Source: Flavobacterium sp. 9AF
GTDB taxonomy: Bacteria; Bacteroidota; Bacteroidia; Flavobacteriales; Flavobacteriaceae
Reading direction: 5' to 3'
Length of the DNA: 64,000 bases
Assembly: GCF_902506265.1 (NCBI RefSeq)
Contig: NZ_LR733556.1
Location: forward strand, 329,871-393,870
Shown here piece after piece: positions 26,435 to 35,000 of the stretch. The translations under genes were made by a program, and so were the position numbers. The first letter of the stretch is position 1, and every line of letters starts with the position of its first letter. The notes beneath the pieces are model-generated. The model ran no database searches, was not told the DNA's origin, and saw only the letters and a program-made list of their open reading frames with translations.

Positions 26435-26875
26435 ATATTCTCCATCTACGTCACTTCGAGTGCAAAGCGTATCGAGAAGTTTTCATTTTAAAACTAGTTC
26501 TCGATACATTTTTTATAAAATTGCTATTCGCACTTTCTAAAAAACACTCGAACTAACGAGCTACTAAATACTAATCACTAATTACAACGGTTCTCGATAC
26601 ATTTTAACTGCGTTGCTCTTCGTTAAAACACTCGAACTGACGAACTGTTAATCACTAAGGACTCTTTACTAATTACTAATCACCAATTTCAATGATTCTC
26701 GATACATTTTTTATAAAATTGCTATTCGCATTTTCTAAAAAACACTCGAACTGACGAGCTACTAAATACTAACCACTAATTACAACGGTTCTAGATACAT
26801 TTTAACTGCGTTGCTCTTCGTTAAAACACTCGAACTGACGAACTGCTAAGGACTAAGTACTCTTCACTAAACCAG
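26435..26875. repeat. Palindromic repeats (REP-like) inside the tRNA array
   Basis: No gene is seen. The stretch contains several units with the constant ends TTCTCGATAC and ACTCGAA(C/G)TGACG around differing inner palindromes, in both orientations (for example CGTCACTTCGAG at 26450). Two copies of the 98-bp-type unit are near 26600 and 26800. This insert splits the array into four and three tRNA genes. Confidence 0.75.
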
Positions 26876-26947
26876 CGGCTTATACGAGAATCGAACTCGT
26901 AGCTCCCGAGAGACAGTCGGGAAGGTTAACCATTACCCCAATAAGCC
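26876..26947 (-). tRNA. tRNA-Asp, anticodon GUC
   Basis: Acceptor GGCTTAT/ATAAGCC, D-arm GGT/ACC, anticodon arm CCCGA-CTGTCTC-TCGGG and T-arm ACGAG-TTCGATT-CTCGT. Discriminator G73 is the Asp identity base. Well-formed, but AT-rich in the acceptor compared with usual bacterial Asp tRNAs. Confidence 0.87.
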
Positions 26948-26972
26948 AAAGTCCCTTTCTAAAGACTAAATG

Positions 26973-27046
26973 TGATGCCAGAAGGAATCGAACCTTCAAC
27001 CGTCGGTTTAGAAAACCGATACTCTATCCAATTGAGCTATGGCATC
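26973..27046 (-). tRNA. tRNA-Arg, anticodon UCU
   Basis: Acceptor GATGCCA/TGGCATC, D-arm GCTC/GAGT, anticodon arm TCGGT-TTTCTAA-ACCGA, variable loop CGGTT and T-arm GAAGG-TTCGATT-CCTTC, A73. A canonical class I tRNA reading AGA/AGG. Confidence 0.9.
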
Positions 27047-27051
27047 TTCTG

Positions 27052-27125
27052 TGATTTTGTCAAGATTCGAACTTGAAACCTATTGCTTCGTAGGCAATTG
27101 CTCTGTCCAGTTGAGCTACAAAATC
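27052..27125 (-). tRNA. tRNA-Arg, anticodon ACG
   Basis: Acceptor GATTTTG/CAAAATC, D-arm GCTC/GAGC, anticodon arm ATTGC-CTACGAA-GCAAT and T-arm TCAAG-TTCGAAT-CTTGA, A73. The ACG anticodon (probably deaminated to ICG) reads CGN codons. Stems are much more AT-rich than in typical housekeeping Arg tRNAs. Confidence 0.9.
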
Positions 27126-27130
27126 AGTTG

Positions 27131-27217
27131 CGGAGAGCAAGGGAATTGAACCCTCATTACCTTGTGAGTAAACCGATTAGCAGTCGGATGTAACAAACCA
27201 ATATTTACCTACTCTCC
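27131..27217 (-). tRNA. tRNA-Ser, anticodon GCU
   Basis: Class II tRNA of 87 nt. Acceptor GGAGAGT/GCTCTCC, anticodon loop CTGCTAA on stem CCGA/TCGG, a long variable arm (ACTCACAAGGTAAT) and T-arm GAGGG-TTCAATT-CCCTT, G73 as in Ser tRNAs. First gene of the array on the minus strand, 20 bp after a terminator-like hairpin. Confidence 0.9.
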
Positions 27218-27230
27218 TAGTTTTAAGCAT

Positions 27231-27256
27231 AAAAAAAGCACCTTATTAAGGTGCTT
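27231..27256 (-). terminator. Terminator between the 44-aa ORF and the tRNA array
   Basis: AAGCACCTT (27237-27245) pairs with AAGGTGCTT (27248-27256). The A-run at 27231-27237 gives the T tract on the minus strand. It lies just before tRNA-Ser, so the array may depend on read-through or on a promoter hidden in the hairpin region. Confidence 0.7.
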
Positions 27257-27283
27257 CATGTTTACAAATAAGATACTATTATC

Positions 27284-27418
27284 TCATTGCCTATATTGAT
27301 GCACCTGCCTATTTCTTCCCTCTGCAAAGTCGAAACTTGGTTTAACTGAAAAACTACGATCTAGTGAAATTAAATTCATATTTTGTTGTCCGTTATATTG
27401 TATATCTAGTGTTCTCAT
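27284..27418 (-). CDS. Putative 44-aa peptide upstream of the tRNA array
   Basis: Frame beginning MRTLDIQYNGQQNMNLISLD and ending FAEGRNRQVHQYRQ. Polar, no membrane segment. A terminator hairpin follows its stop by 28 bp, and a TATCTTTG box (27537-27544, minus) lies 119 bp upstream. No family recognised. It could be a small protein or a leader peptide controlling the array behind it. Confidence 0.45.
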   Translation of the reverse strand: MRTLDIQYNGQQNMNLISLDRSFSVKPSFDFAEGRNRQVHQYRQ

Positions 27419-27536
27419 TTTCTTAATTATTTTGTTGTTAGTACTTTGTGGATAGTCCTTAGTACATAACTATTGTTATTAATTTTTAGTTTTTAGTTAT
27501 TAACTTTTAACTAACTTCTCTTTCAAAATTTCTGCT

Positions 27537-27544
27537 GCAAAGAT
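27537..27544 (-). promoter_or_regulatory. Probable -7 box reading towards the 44-aa ORF and tRNA array
   Basis: On the minus strand TATCTTTG matches TANNTTTG exactly. It is the only good promoter match I see in the gap above tRNA-Ser. Between here and the next hairpin (27545-27890) I see only AT-rich sequence without genes. Confidence 0.5.
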
Positions 27545-27891
27545 AAAGTCAAAAAAAAGTAATTTCCAAATATTTTTTAAATTTATTTTATTGATTATCA
27601 ATTAGTTATACTTAATTTTAAACAAATAATACCCTGTCCGTTTACTAACAGATATTTTGAAAATGGTCAAATGACTGTCTCTCATTTGTTTGGCTTTCAA
27701 GTTTTATTTTGTATTATTTTTACTACGCATTAAACATTTTTTTATTTTTTTTTCATTTTGTTGTTGTTTACCCTTGTTTTTGGATTGTTTCAACGTCATT
27801 AATATTTATTTTTTTTACTATTTTATCTTCTCTGCTCAGCCCTAACTCCTATTTCCTAATTCCCAATTCCTAAACCCTATTTAGCTAAACA

Positions 27892-27922
27892 AAAAAAGCG
27901 CCCTCTTTTGAAGGACGCTTAG
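27892..27922 (-). terminator. Terminator of the 36-aa ORF
   Basis: On the minus strand AAGCGTCCT pairs with AGGGCGCTT (one mismatch) and is followed by TTTTTTT. It is 29 bp after the stop of the short ORF at 27951-28061. Confidence 0.75.
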
Positions 27923-27950
27923 GTATTTTGGTTGGTATAAATGTAAATTC

Positions 27951-28061
27951 TTAAACCGGATAAAACACGACAAACGACCTAGTTCCCTTAGCAGGAAATG
28001 CTCCTACTAAACGGTAGTTACTATCTTTTGATAGCGCAATATGTTGTCTTTGTGTGCTCAT
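27951..28061 (-). CDS. Putative 36-aa peptide with its own promoter and terminator
   Basis: Begins MSTQRQHIALSKDSNYRLVG and ends SFVVFYPV. A perfect TATATTTG -7 box (28069-28076 on the minus strand) ends only 7 bp before the ATG, so the transcript would be nearly leaderless. A terminator follows. A complete transcription unit of this size suggests a real small protein or a regulatory RNA; the peptide is unlike anything I recognise. Confidence 0.5.
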   Translation of the reverse strand: MSTQRQHIALSKDSNYRLVGAFPAKGTRSFVVFYPV

Positions 28062-28104
28062 TGTGTGGCAAATATAGGACTTTTTTTAAAATATGCTCTT
28101 TTTT

Positions 28105-28219
28105 TTATTCTAAAAATTCTTCAATTGATATTACATTTTCTTTTCCAAACCAATTTCTTGCAGTTGCTAAAACTTTTTCAGAAGGTGTTATATAATAAAC
28201 TACTAAGTTTTCTTCAGTT
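28105..28219 (-). pseudogene. C-terminal remnant of a lost gene
   Basis: A minus-strand frame reads RTEENLVVYYITPSEKVLAT then ARNWFGKENVISIEEFLE and stop. It has normal protein-like composition but runs upstream into a dispersed repeat (GCTACTTATGGGATGC) with no start codon. It is best read as the tail of a gene cut by repeat insertion or deletion. No family recognised. Confidence 0.45.
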
Positions 28220-28500
28220 CTTGCGCTACTTATGGGATGCTTACAGCATGACAAGTTTGTGGAAATTGTGGTTGGTTGGTGGTTAAACTTTAATTATTAA
28301 TCACAATATTGTCACCCTGTAAGGGTCGCATTAAAAAACATCAATATAGTTAAGATGCTGAAACAAGTTCAGCATGACAAGATGGTGGATGTGGTTTGTG
28401 GTTATTGGTTAAAATTTAATTGTAAAATCACAATATTGTTAGCTTTAATTTGGAAGTTTACCAGTTTGTGGTAATTGGAATTATTATCTTAGATTGTGTA
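28220..28500. repeat. Dispersed repeats; no gene
   Basis: Contains CACCCTGTAAGGGTCGCATT, GCTACTTATGGGATGCTT and GCATGACAAG units, which recur at 43430-43740. No open frame of interest. Confidence 0.7.
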
Positions 28501-28506
28501 ATGAGT

Positions 28507-28529
28507 TGTTTACATTTTTTCTGTAAACA
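28507..28529. promoter_or_regulatory. Inverted repeat upstream of the double-glycine peptide
   Basis: TGTTTACA, TTTTTTC, TGTAAACA: perfect 8-bp arms, 81 bp before the peptide ATG. A near copy (TTGTTTACATTTTTTCTGTA) occurs at 43233-43252, upstream of the lipoprotein gene at 42206-43126 but in opposite orientation to it. Candidate binding site for a shared regulator. Confidence 0.4.
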
Positions 28530-28609
28530 TAGTTAAAGTGCTAATAGTAAAACCTTTAAATTCTATTTTTTACTTACTTTTAGGATATTAACAATCAAAT
28601 TTAATCGTT

Positions 28610-28771
28610 ATGACAAACAAGATTTTAAAACTAAAAGGTGTTACTCAATTGGAAAAAAAAGAATTAAAAACCATTCAAGGTGGTCGAATGAAATGCAAAG
28701 ATGAATATGGAAATTGCATTAAATTTGGTACTATGTGTGCAGAATTAGAATGCGTTTATTTGATTGACTAA
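28610..28771 (+). CDS. Double-glycine leader peptide (bacteriocin/signal-type), 53 aa
   Basis: Starts MTNKILKLKGVTQLEKKELK and continues TIQGG (residues 21-25), a typical double-glycine leader of the type cut and exported by peptidase-C39 ABC transporters. The 28-residue core has four Cys (29, 36, 43, 48). Too short for standard gene calling. No C39 transporter or modification enzyme is nearby, so export would need a gene elsewhere. Bacteroidota have many such orphan peptides. Confidence 0.7.
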   Translation: MTNKILKLKGVTQLEKKELKTIQGGRMKCKDEYGNCIKFGTMCAELECVYLID

Positions 28772-28790
28772 TTTTCTTTTCCGTATAATA

Positions 28791-28823
28791 AAAAAGGGTA
28801 TATGAAATTCATATGCCCTTTTT
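28791..28823. terminator. Bidirectional terminator between the peptide and lipoprotein genes
   Basis: AAGGGTATATGAA pairs with TTCATATGCCCTT, with A-run on the left and T-run on the right. It can serve the peptide gene (plus) and the lipoprotein gene (minus), which ends at 28854. Confidence 0.8.
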
Positions 28824-28853
28824 ACCATTAACTAACCAAAATTAAAAGCGATT

Positions 28854-29888
28854 TTAATTAATCCCTTTATATGGATTTAAACTATAAGTAGTACTGAAAC
28901 TGCCTAAGTTTTTAAAGTAATTATTTACCAGTTTCGCTGGATCTGTAGCTAATTCTCCTGCTCCTGGATTATCATCTTTGTCATCCCAATTCCAAGGTGT
29001 ATTTGCATTACCTGAACCTTGTGTAGAGGGAAAGGATTTCGCATTATTTAAAAAAGCCGTATTAAATCGTTTGTCCCAAAAACCATTGGCTTCAAAAATG
29101 TTGACTAATTTGTATTTTACATCGCGATCATCATTATTTGATGGAACTTCTGCTGTGGTTAAACTTGGATAGTATTTAATTCCATCGCCTATGATATTAT
29201 ACGCGGGCCAAGCTTTTAAACCATGTCCTTTCGATTCTTGAGCGGTTACTGGGTGTGCTTCATTATTGTAATTTTCAAAAGAAACGCTTCCATCTATACT
29301 TTCTTGATTACTTTGTAACGGACTTCCTGATGGTGTAAAAGAATAAAAATCGGAATGTGCAACAGTAACCATTCCTTGAAATTCTCCATAACCATTATTT
29401 GCCGCCGATTTTTTAATAATGGATAATTGTCCTTCTAAATCATTTTCATGATAATCAATGCCAAAAAAACAAATATTGGCCCAATCTCTTGGGTGATAAA
29501 ACGCATAAATAATAAAATAATGGGTACTTGTTTCTACTACAGAATAATAGCAATGTGCGGTAGGTTGATATCCTTTATTAGGTTCTATATTATTCCAATT
29601 GTTAGTAGAAACCCAATCGTTATCAAAATTAATTGCTGTAATATAATCGCCTCTTCCATTCATGGAACCACAACCTGCGTTATCTACATCTTGATAATGT
29701 ATAGGTGCCCATCGCAACACTAAATTATCATAGAAAGCAGTAGCTTGTTTTGTAGCCACATTTTTTTGTTTATTAGAAACAACCTCATCTTCTAATTCGG
29801 AGGAACAACTAGTAAGTAGAACTAGGCAACTTGCCATAAAAAATAGAATTTGCAATTTTGTTGCAAAAAGAGCATCGTTTTTTTTCAT
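28854..29888 (-). CDS. Lipoprotein, Vps62/necrosis-inducing-like secreted protein
   Basis: 344 aa. Lipoprotein signal MASCLVLLTSCSS, then a Lys/Gln-rich linker. The domain has RWAPIHYQDVDNAGCGSMNG, DYITAINFDNDW, YYSVVETSTHYFIIYAFYHPRDW and GHGLKAWPAY. The W/APihY.D...DYi..inFD pattern recalls plant Vps62-related (DUF946) proteins and some secreted fungal proteins; I hold this loosely. Two Cys in the middle could form a disulfide. Stand-alone gene. Confidence 0.7.
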   Translation of the reverse strand: MKKNDALFATKLQILFFMASCLVLLTSCSSELEDEVVSNKQKNVATKQATAFYDNLVLRWAPIHYQDVDNAGCGSMNGRGDYITAINFDNDWVSTNNWNNIEPNKGYQPTAHCYYSVVETSTHYFIIYAFYHPRDWANICFFGIDYHENDLEGQLSIIKKSAANNGYGEFQGMVTVAHSDFYSFTPSGSPLQSNQESIDGSVSFENYNNEAHPVTAQESKGHGLKAWPAYNIIGDGIKYYPSLTTAEVPSNNDDRDVKYKLVNIFEANGFWDKRFNTAFLNNAKSFPSTQGSGNANTPWNWDDKDDNPGAGELATDPAKLVNNYFKNLGSFSTTYSLNPYKGIN

Positions 29889-30000
29889 GTTTGTTTATTT
29901 ATTTGTTAAGGTCAAAGTAAATAAACCCTTATTAAGTAAGTATTGTTAACTGATAAAGAAAAGGTTATGTTTTTTTTATAGATGTTAACTAAAAATAAAC

Positions 30001-30028
30001 AACCTCTTTTCTATGTAGAAAAGAGGTT
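30001..30028 (-). terminator. Terminator of the gene at 30066-30638
   Basis: AACCTCTTTTCT pairs with AGAAAAGAGGTT around a four-base loop. The A-rich left flank is the T-rich tail on the minus strand. Located 38 bp after the stop. Confidence 0.75.
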
Positions 30029-30065
30029 GCTACCTACTTAACAAACTAAAACTATTATGACATCA

Positions 30066-30638
30066 TTAGAAATTTACTGTTCCATTAAAATTACCTTCAT
30101 AAAAACTATGTAGATTGACTACCGAATGCAATTGTCTACCAGGTTGCAATGAAATACTCCCATCTCGTAAAGGCATCTCGTATCCGTTTAAAGCAACAGA
30201 TACAATAACGTTGGCTGCACAATGCGGATTAGTTGAATAATGATAATTATAATCGTTTGGGTTATTGGTACGAATTATAATTTCAAGTGTTTCATTCGTA
30301 TTTGTAAAATAAGTTACACTTTCTAATCCATTTCCAATATTTTCTATAGTAACATCTAAAATTGCTAAATCTACTCTATCGTATCTACCATTTTGATTAG
30401 TAATTACACCTAATACTTCAGGATAAGGTTCACAATGATGTTTTTTGGGTTTATAAACTTTACATTTTTTAGGTTCTTTGTGTTTATAAACTGGTCTGGG
30501 TTCTTCTTTAACGATAATTACTTTGGGTGAAGGAAAGTTAATACTAATATCTACGCTTCCTCCTATTCTAACTTGTGCATTGACTTTTGTAAAAAGACTT
30601 ACTACAAGGATAGCTACTACTAATTTAAATTTTTTCAT
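30066..30638 (-). CDS. Secreted protein of unknown function
   Basis: 190 aa with a signal peptide (KLVVAILVVSLFTKVNAQ). A Lys/Pro/His-rich stretch follows (residues 45-72, including KHKEPKKCKVYKPKKHHCEP), then a beta-rich domain, LAILDVTIENIGNGLESVTYF ... LQPGRQLHSVVNLHSFYEGNF. The same basic-then-beta layout occurs in several flavobacterial periplasmic proteins I cannot name. Stand-alone. Confidence 0.65.
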   Translation of the reverse strand: MKKFKLVVAILVVSLFTKVNAQVRIGGSVDISINFPSPKVIIVKEEPRPVYKHKEPKKCKVYKPKKHHCEPYPEVLGVITNQNGRYDRVDLAILDVTIENIGNGLESVTYFTNTNETLEIIIRTNNPNDYNYHYSTNPHCAANVIVSVALNGYEMPLRDGSISLQPGRQLHSVVNLHSFYEGNFNGTVNF

Positions 30639-30751
30639 ATTGTTTGTTTTTGTTCTATAATACAGAAAACAAAGTTTGTGCCAATATGAATAGAAAATGA
30701 ATTAAAAACAGTAACTTGTTAATAATCAAACACCTTTTAGGTAAAAAAAAA

Positions 30752-31810
30752 TTATCTATATAAGATTTCTCGAATTGTAATTAAATTATGTAGTGCTTTA
30801 TCATAATTTGGCAATTCGGGTAAGGTAGAAACCAAATAAGCTTCTTCAATAGATTGAATCAAATTGTCTGCTTTTTGCAACAAATTATCATACTCTATTT
30901 CCCCTTTTTTAATCGATAGAAGTTCTTCTCTGTTATTTACCTTTGTTATTAATGTTCTTGTAGTAATAATTTGATAAGCCGATTGCAATAATCTTATAGT
31001 ATGCATCATGTTTTTAGAATCATAGTTTTTCCCATGTTGCTGATTTGTATTAAAACGTTCTTCGTTACGTTTTTCAATCCATTCCCAATATTCTGTATAT
31101 TCTTTACAATATTTCGAATATCCGTCTAAATTACAATACAAATAAGCTTGCTCTTTTTCACCTTTAGGAATGGAAGAAACAGAAACTTCATTAGATTTTT
31201 CATTTTTTATAATTCCTTTGTAACCTAACACATTATTTTCATCATAAAAAAGAGCAAACATTCCTTTGGCATGAGGAATATTAATTAAGCCACAATGCTC
31301 TTGAGAAAAATTATTTTGGTTTAACCAATCTAACAAAGAAATAGTATTATAACCTTGCAAGATAGAGCAGAAATGCAATAGATTCTTTCTCTCCTTTTCA
31401 ATCGGATTTACAATTTTCTTTTTTAATCCTCTCGCCTTTTTAATCTGTGTTTGAGCATAGCCTGCAAAACTATCTTTGCACAATTTAGAAATAAAGTCTT
31501 CTAGTTTTAAATAATCCATTAACGGATGTTTATATAAAATACAATCGTTTGATGTGGCTAAAACTTCAAGAATATTGGGGTTATTTTTTAAAAGTAATTC
31601 TACAAAACGACCTATTTCATAATAAACTTCATCATTAGTTTCATTACTAATTTGTGGTATGTACTCAAAACCATAAAACTGTTCTTTTGGCAAATAAAAT
31701 ACGCCCTTAATATCAGTATCTGATGAAGGAGTGTCTAGCCCAAAAGATTTGCTTCCAGAAATTACTTCAAATAAAATACAATTTTTATCTTTTAAATCTT
31801 GTATGGTCAT
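30752..31810 (-). CDS. RlaP-type Pol-beta nucleotidyltransferase (RNA repair), copy 1
   Basis: 352 aa. The nucleotidyltransferase signature is ISGSKSFGLDTPSSDTDIKGV: Gly19-Ser20 and the metal-binding Asp31/Asp33. FLELLLKNNPNILEVL-like sequence (residues 70-86) is typical of the RlaP family (PF10127), known from RNA-repair operons with RNA ligases, where it is proposed to act on RNA ends. A helical C-terminal part contains RLLQSAYQI. Stand-alone, on the same strand as the other repair genes. Substrate is not known. Confidence 0.82.
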   Translation of the reverse strand: MTIQDLKDKNCILFEVISGSKSFGLDTPSSDTDIKGVFYLPKEQFYGFEYIPQISNETNDEVYYEIGRFVELLLKNNPNILEVLATSNDCILYKHPLMDYLKLEDFISKLCKDSFAGYAQTQIKKARGLKKKIVNPIEKERKNLLHFCSILQGYNTISLLDWLNQNNFSQEHCGLINIPHAKGMFALFYDENNVLGYKGIIKNEKSNEVSVSSIPKGEKEQAYLYCNLDGYSKYCKEYTEYWEWIEKRNEERFNTNQQHGKNYDSKNMMHTIRLLQSAYQIITTRTLITKVNNREELLSIKKGEIEYDNLLQKADNLIQSIEEAYLVSTLPELPNYDKALHNLITIREILYR

Positions 31811-32041
31811 ATTCTAGGTGTATTTTTAAGTGTTTTGATGGGTTTAAAAGTAATGATTTTGATTATTATTTTTGTAAATTGATTTTATCTTCAAAAATAT
31901 TAATCAATTTTTAAGATGAAAATGGAATACTAATATAAAAAATTAGTATTTTTAAAACTTATGGTTAGTGGCCAACGTTTTTTAGATTGTTGTAAATTTG
32001 TCGTTTACTTAGATTAGAAGAAAGTAAAATTAAAAAATGGC

Positions 32042-35000
32042 ATGAAAGATATAGAAAAAGCATATGAAGCGCTTCTAAAAAAAACGAAAGAACAAGAAGA
32101 ATTAATAAAAACACTTCTTGAGGAAAAAAGAATAGAAAATAGTTTAGAGGCAGGAAGCGTTGATACTTATAAAAATATATATCATGCCCTTTTAGATAAT
32201 AATGACAGTATTTTTATCTTAATGGATAAAAATTTTGATACCCTTTACAGAAGTAAATCTACAGCCTTAATTACAGGTTGGACAGATGATGGTATCGAGA
32301 CTCCTTTAAAAAATTATATCCATCCTGATTATCTTGATTATGTTGACAAAATGATTGATCAAGCCATAGATAATCCCAAATTACCTTTAAATATTTCTTT
32401 ACAAGTTAAACATGCTAATGGAAATTATATTTGGTTAGAAGGTGTTATTAATAACAGAATAGATGACCCAAATATTAGAGGTATAATTGTTATTTTAAGA
32501 GACATTACAGATAGAAAAAAGTTTATTGAACTGATTACTGAAGAAAAAGAAAAGTTTGAAAAAGTAGCTGCTACTTCTCCAGGTTTAATTTATTCCATGC
32601 GTCAAAACAAAGACGGTTCATTAAGCTATCCTTATGCCAGTGAAGCTATAGGTGATATCTATGGTTTTAGCTATGATGAGATTAAAAATAACCCAGAAAA
32701 AATTTTAAATTTAATCCATCCAGAGGATATTGAGCATGTTATTTATAGTATTACCGAGACAAAGACTAAATTAATACCTCTTAATTGTTCGTATAGATAT
32801 TTTCATCCTAAAAAAGGATTAGTATGGCATGAAGTCAATTCGCTTCCTGTAGTAGAAGCAGAAGGAACAGTGATTTGTCATGGAATAGCTACCGATATTA
32901 CCGAAACCATATTAGCACAACAAAAAATTGTAAAGGCCAATAGATTGTACCAATTTATTAGTCAGATGAATCAAATGATTGTGCGTACTACAGATGAAAA
33001 CACATTATTTCAAGAAGCTTGTTCAATTGCTGTAAATGTGGGTAAGTTTAAGATGGTTTGGATTGGAATGAAAGATGAATATCTTGAAAAAGTGGTGCCA
33101 AAAATAATTGCTGGTGATGACAACGGTTATGTAGAAACTATAAAAAATAAAGTATTAGACAATCACAAGGATATTGTTGAAAGTAGATGCGAAGCCGTAA
33201 GAAATGATCGGTATGTTGTAGTAAATGATATTTCTAAGGATGAAGTAATGTCTTCATGGAAAGATGAAGCTTTAAAAAGAGGTTACCAATCGTTAATGAT
33301 TCTTCCTATTCGAAAGTTTGAAGAATCGGTAGGTATATTTTGTTTTTACTCTGGTGAAAAAGATTTTTTTGATGATGAAGAGATTGCCTTGTTAGAAGAA
33401 GCAACTTCTGATGTTTCATTTGCGCTAGAGGTAATTGAAAATGAAAAAATTAGAAAAAAAGCTTTAAAGGAGATGACCGAAAGTGAAAACAGGTATCATA
33501 TTCTCACTGAAATTTCACCAGTAGGTATTTTTAGAACCGATGCTACTGGATACACTACTTATGTTAACCCCAGATGGTCAGAAATAACGGGAATGCCTTA
33601 TGAAAAAGCCTTAGGTAATGGTTGGTTAGATGCAGTACATTATGAAGACAGAGAATCTTTATATAAAGGTTGGGAAAATGCAACTGAACATCAAGATTTA
33701 TCGCTTTCAGAGTATCGTTTTATTCGCCCAGATGGTTCTATTGTTTGGGTTATGGGACATGCAATTCCTGAACGAAATGAAAATAATGAAGTAGTAGGTT
33801 ATGTAGGTACCACTACTAATATTACCGAACGTAAAAAGATTGAAGAAGAATTTAAAAAATCGTATGAAAAATTAGAAGCTATCATCGATGCTATTCCCGA
33901 TTTATTAATAGAAATTGATTTGGAAGGACGCATTTATAATTACCATACGCACAAAGAGAATTTATTATCACATTCCTCTACAGCGATAATTGGAAAATTA
34001 TATAATGAAGTATTACCTAATCCTGCAGCAGAATGTTTGTGTGCAGCTATGAAAGAAGTGCATGCTAAAGGCTTTTCTACTGGAAAACAATATGTTTTGG
34101 AATTACCTAGTGGCTTACACTGGTTTGAATTGTCGATAGCTCCAATGGAAGAAAGTGATTCTAACGAGCCTCATTTTATTTGTTTATCAAGAGATATTAG
34201 TATTGCCAAGCAATCGGAAATAGAATTACAAAAAAGTAAAGAAAGATATCAGGAAATTTTAAACAATTTAGATGCTGGTATTATTGTTCAAAATACAAAA
34301 GGACATATTATTTTAAGTAATCTTAAGGCTACAGAATTATTAAACATAAAAGCTACTGAAAATTTCAATTCAACATGGGTCTTTTTAAATGAAGATGGTA
34401 GTTTAATGCCAAAAGAAAATTATCCTATAAATCAATTATTAAAAGGAGGTTCATCAATCAAAAATTCAATTTTAGGTGTTGCCAAACCTAAAAATGAAAA
34501 AACAACTTGGTTGTTATTCAATGCATTTGCAGTGACAAATACAAAAGGACATATTATTGAAATTGTATCTAGTTTTATTGATATTACGGAACGTAAATTG
34601 ATGGAAATGGAAATAACCAAAGGGAAAGAACAAGCAGAAGCTGCGAATAAAGCCAAAACCGATTTCCTTGCTAATATGAGTCACGAAATTAGAACCCCTT
34701 TAAATGGAATTATTGGTTTTAGTCATTTATTAATGGAATCCAATTTGGAAAAAACCCATTACCAATATATGTCCACAATAAATGAATCTGCTTCTTCCCT
34801 ATTAAAAATTGTTAATGATATACTGGATTTCTCTAAAATTGAATCGGGTAAATTTGAATTAAACATTGAAGAAGTCGATTTATTTGAACTTTCACAACAA
34901 GTAGTCGATTTGTTCCAATATCAAGCCAGTCAGAAAAAATTAAATTTGATACTGAATCGTCAGGAAAATGTAACACAATTTATACAAGCCGATCTGGTTC

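Noticed and set aside
26304..26540. Plus-strand 78-aa frame over the tRNA-Gln gene
   Set aside because: It crosses the tRNA-Gln cloverleaf in the opposite strand and has no protein-like features; the tRNA explains the sequence.
27998..28286. Plus-strand short frames near 28.0-28.3 kb
   Set aside because: They run antisense to the 36-aa unit with its promoter and terminator and to a better minus-strand protein remnant; composition is low-complexity.
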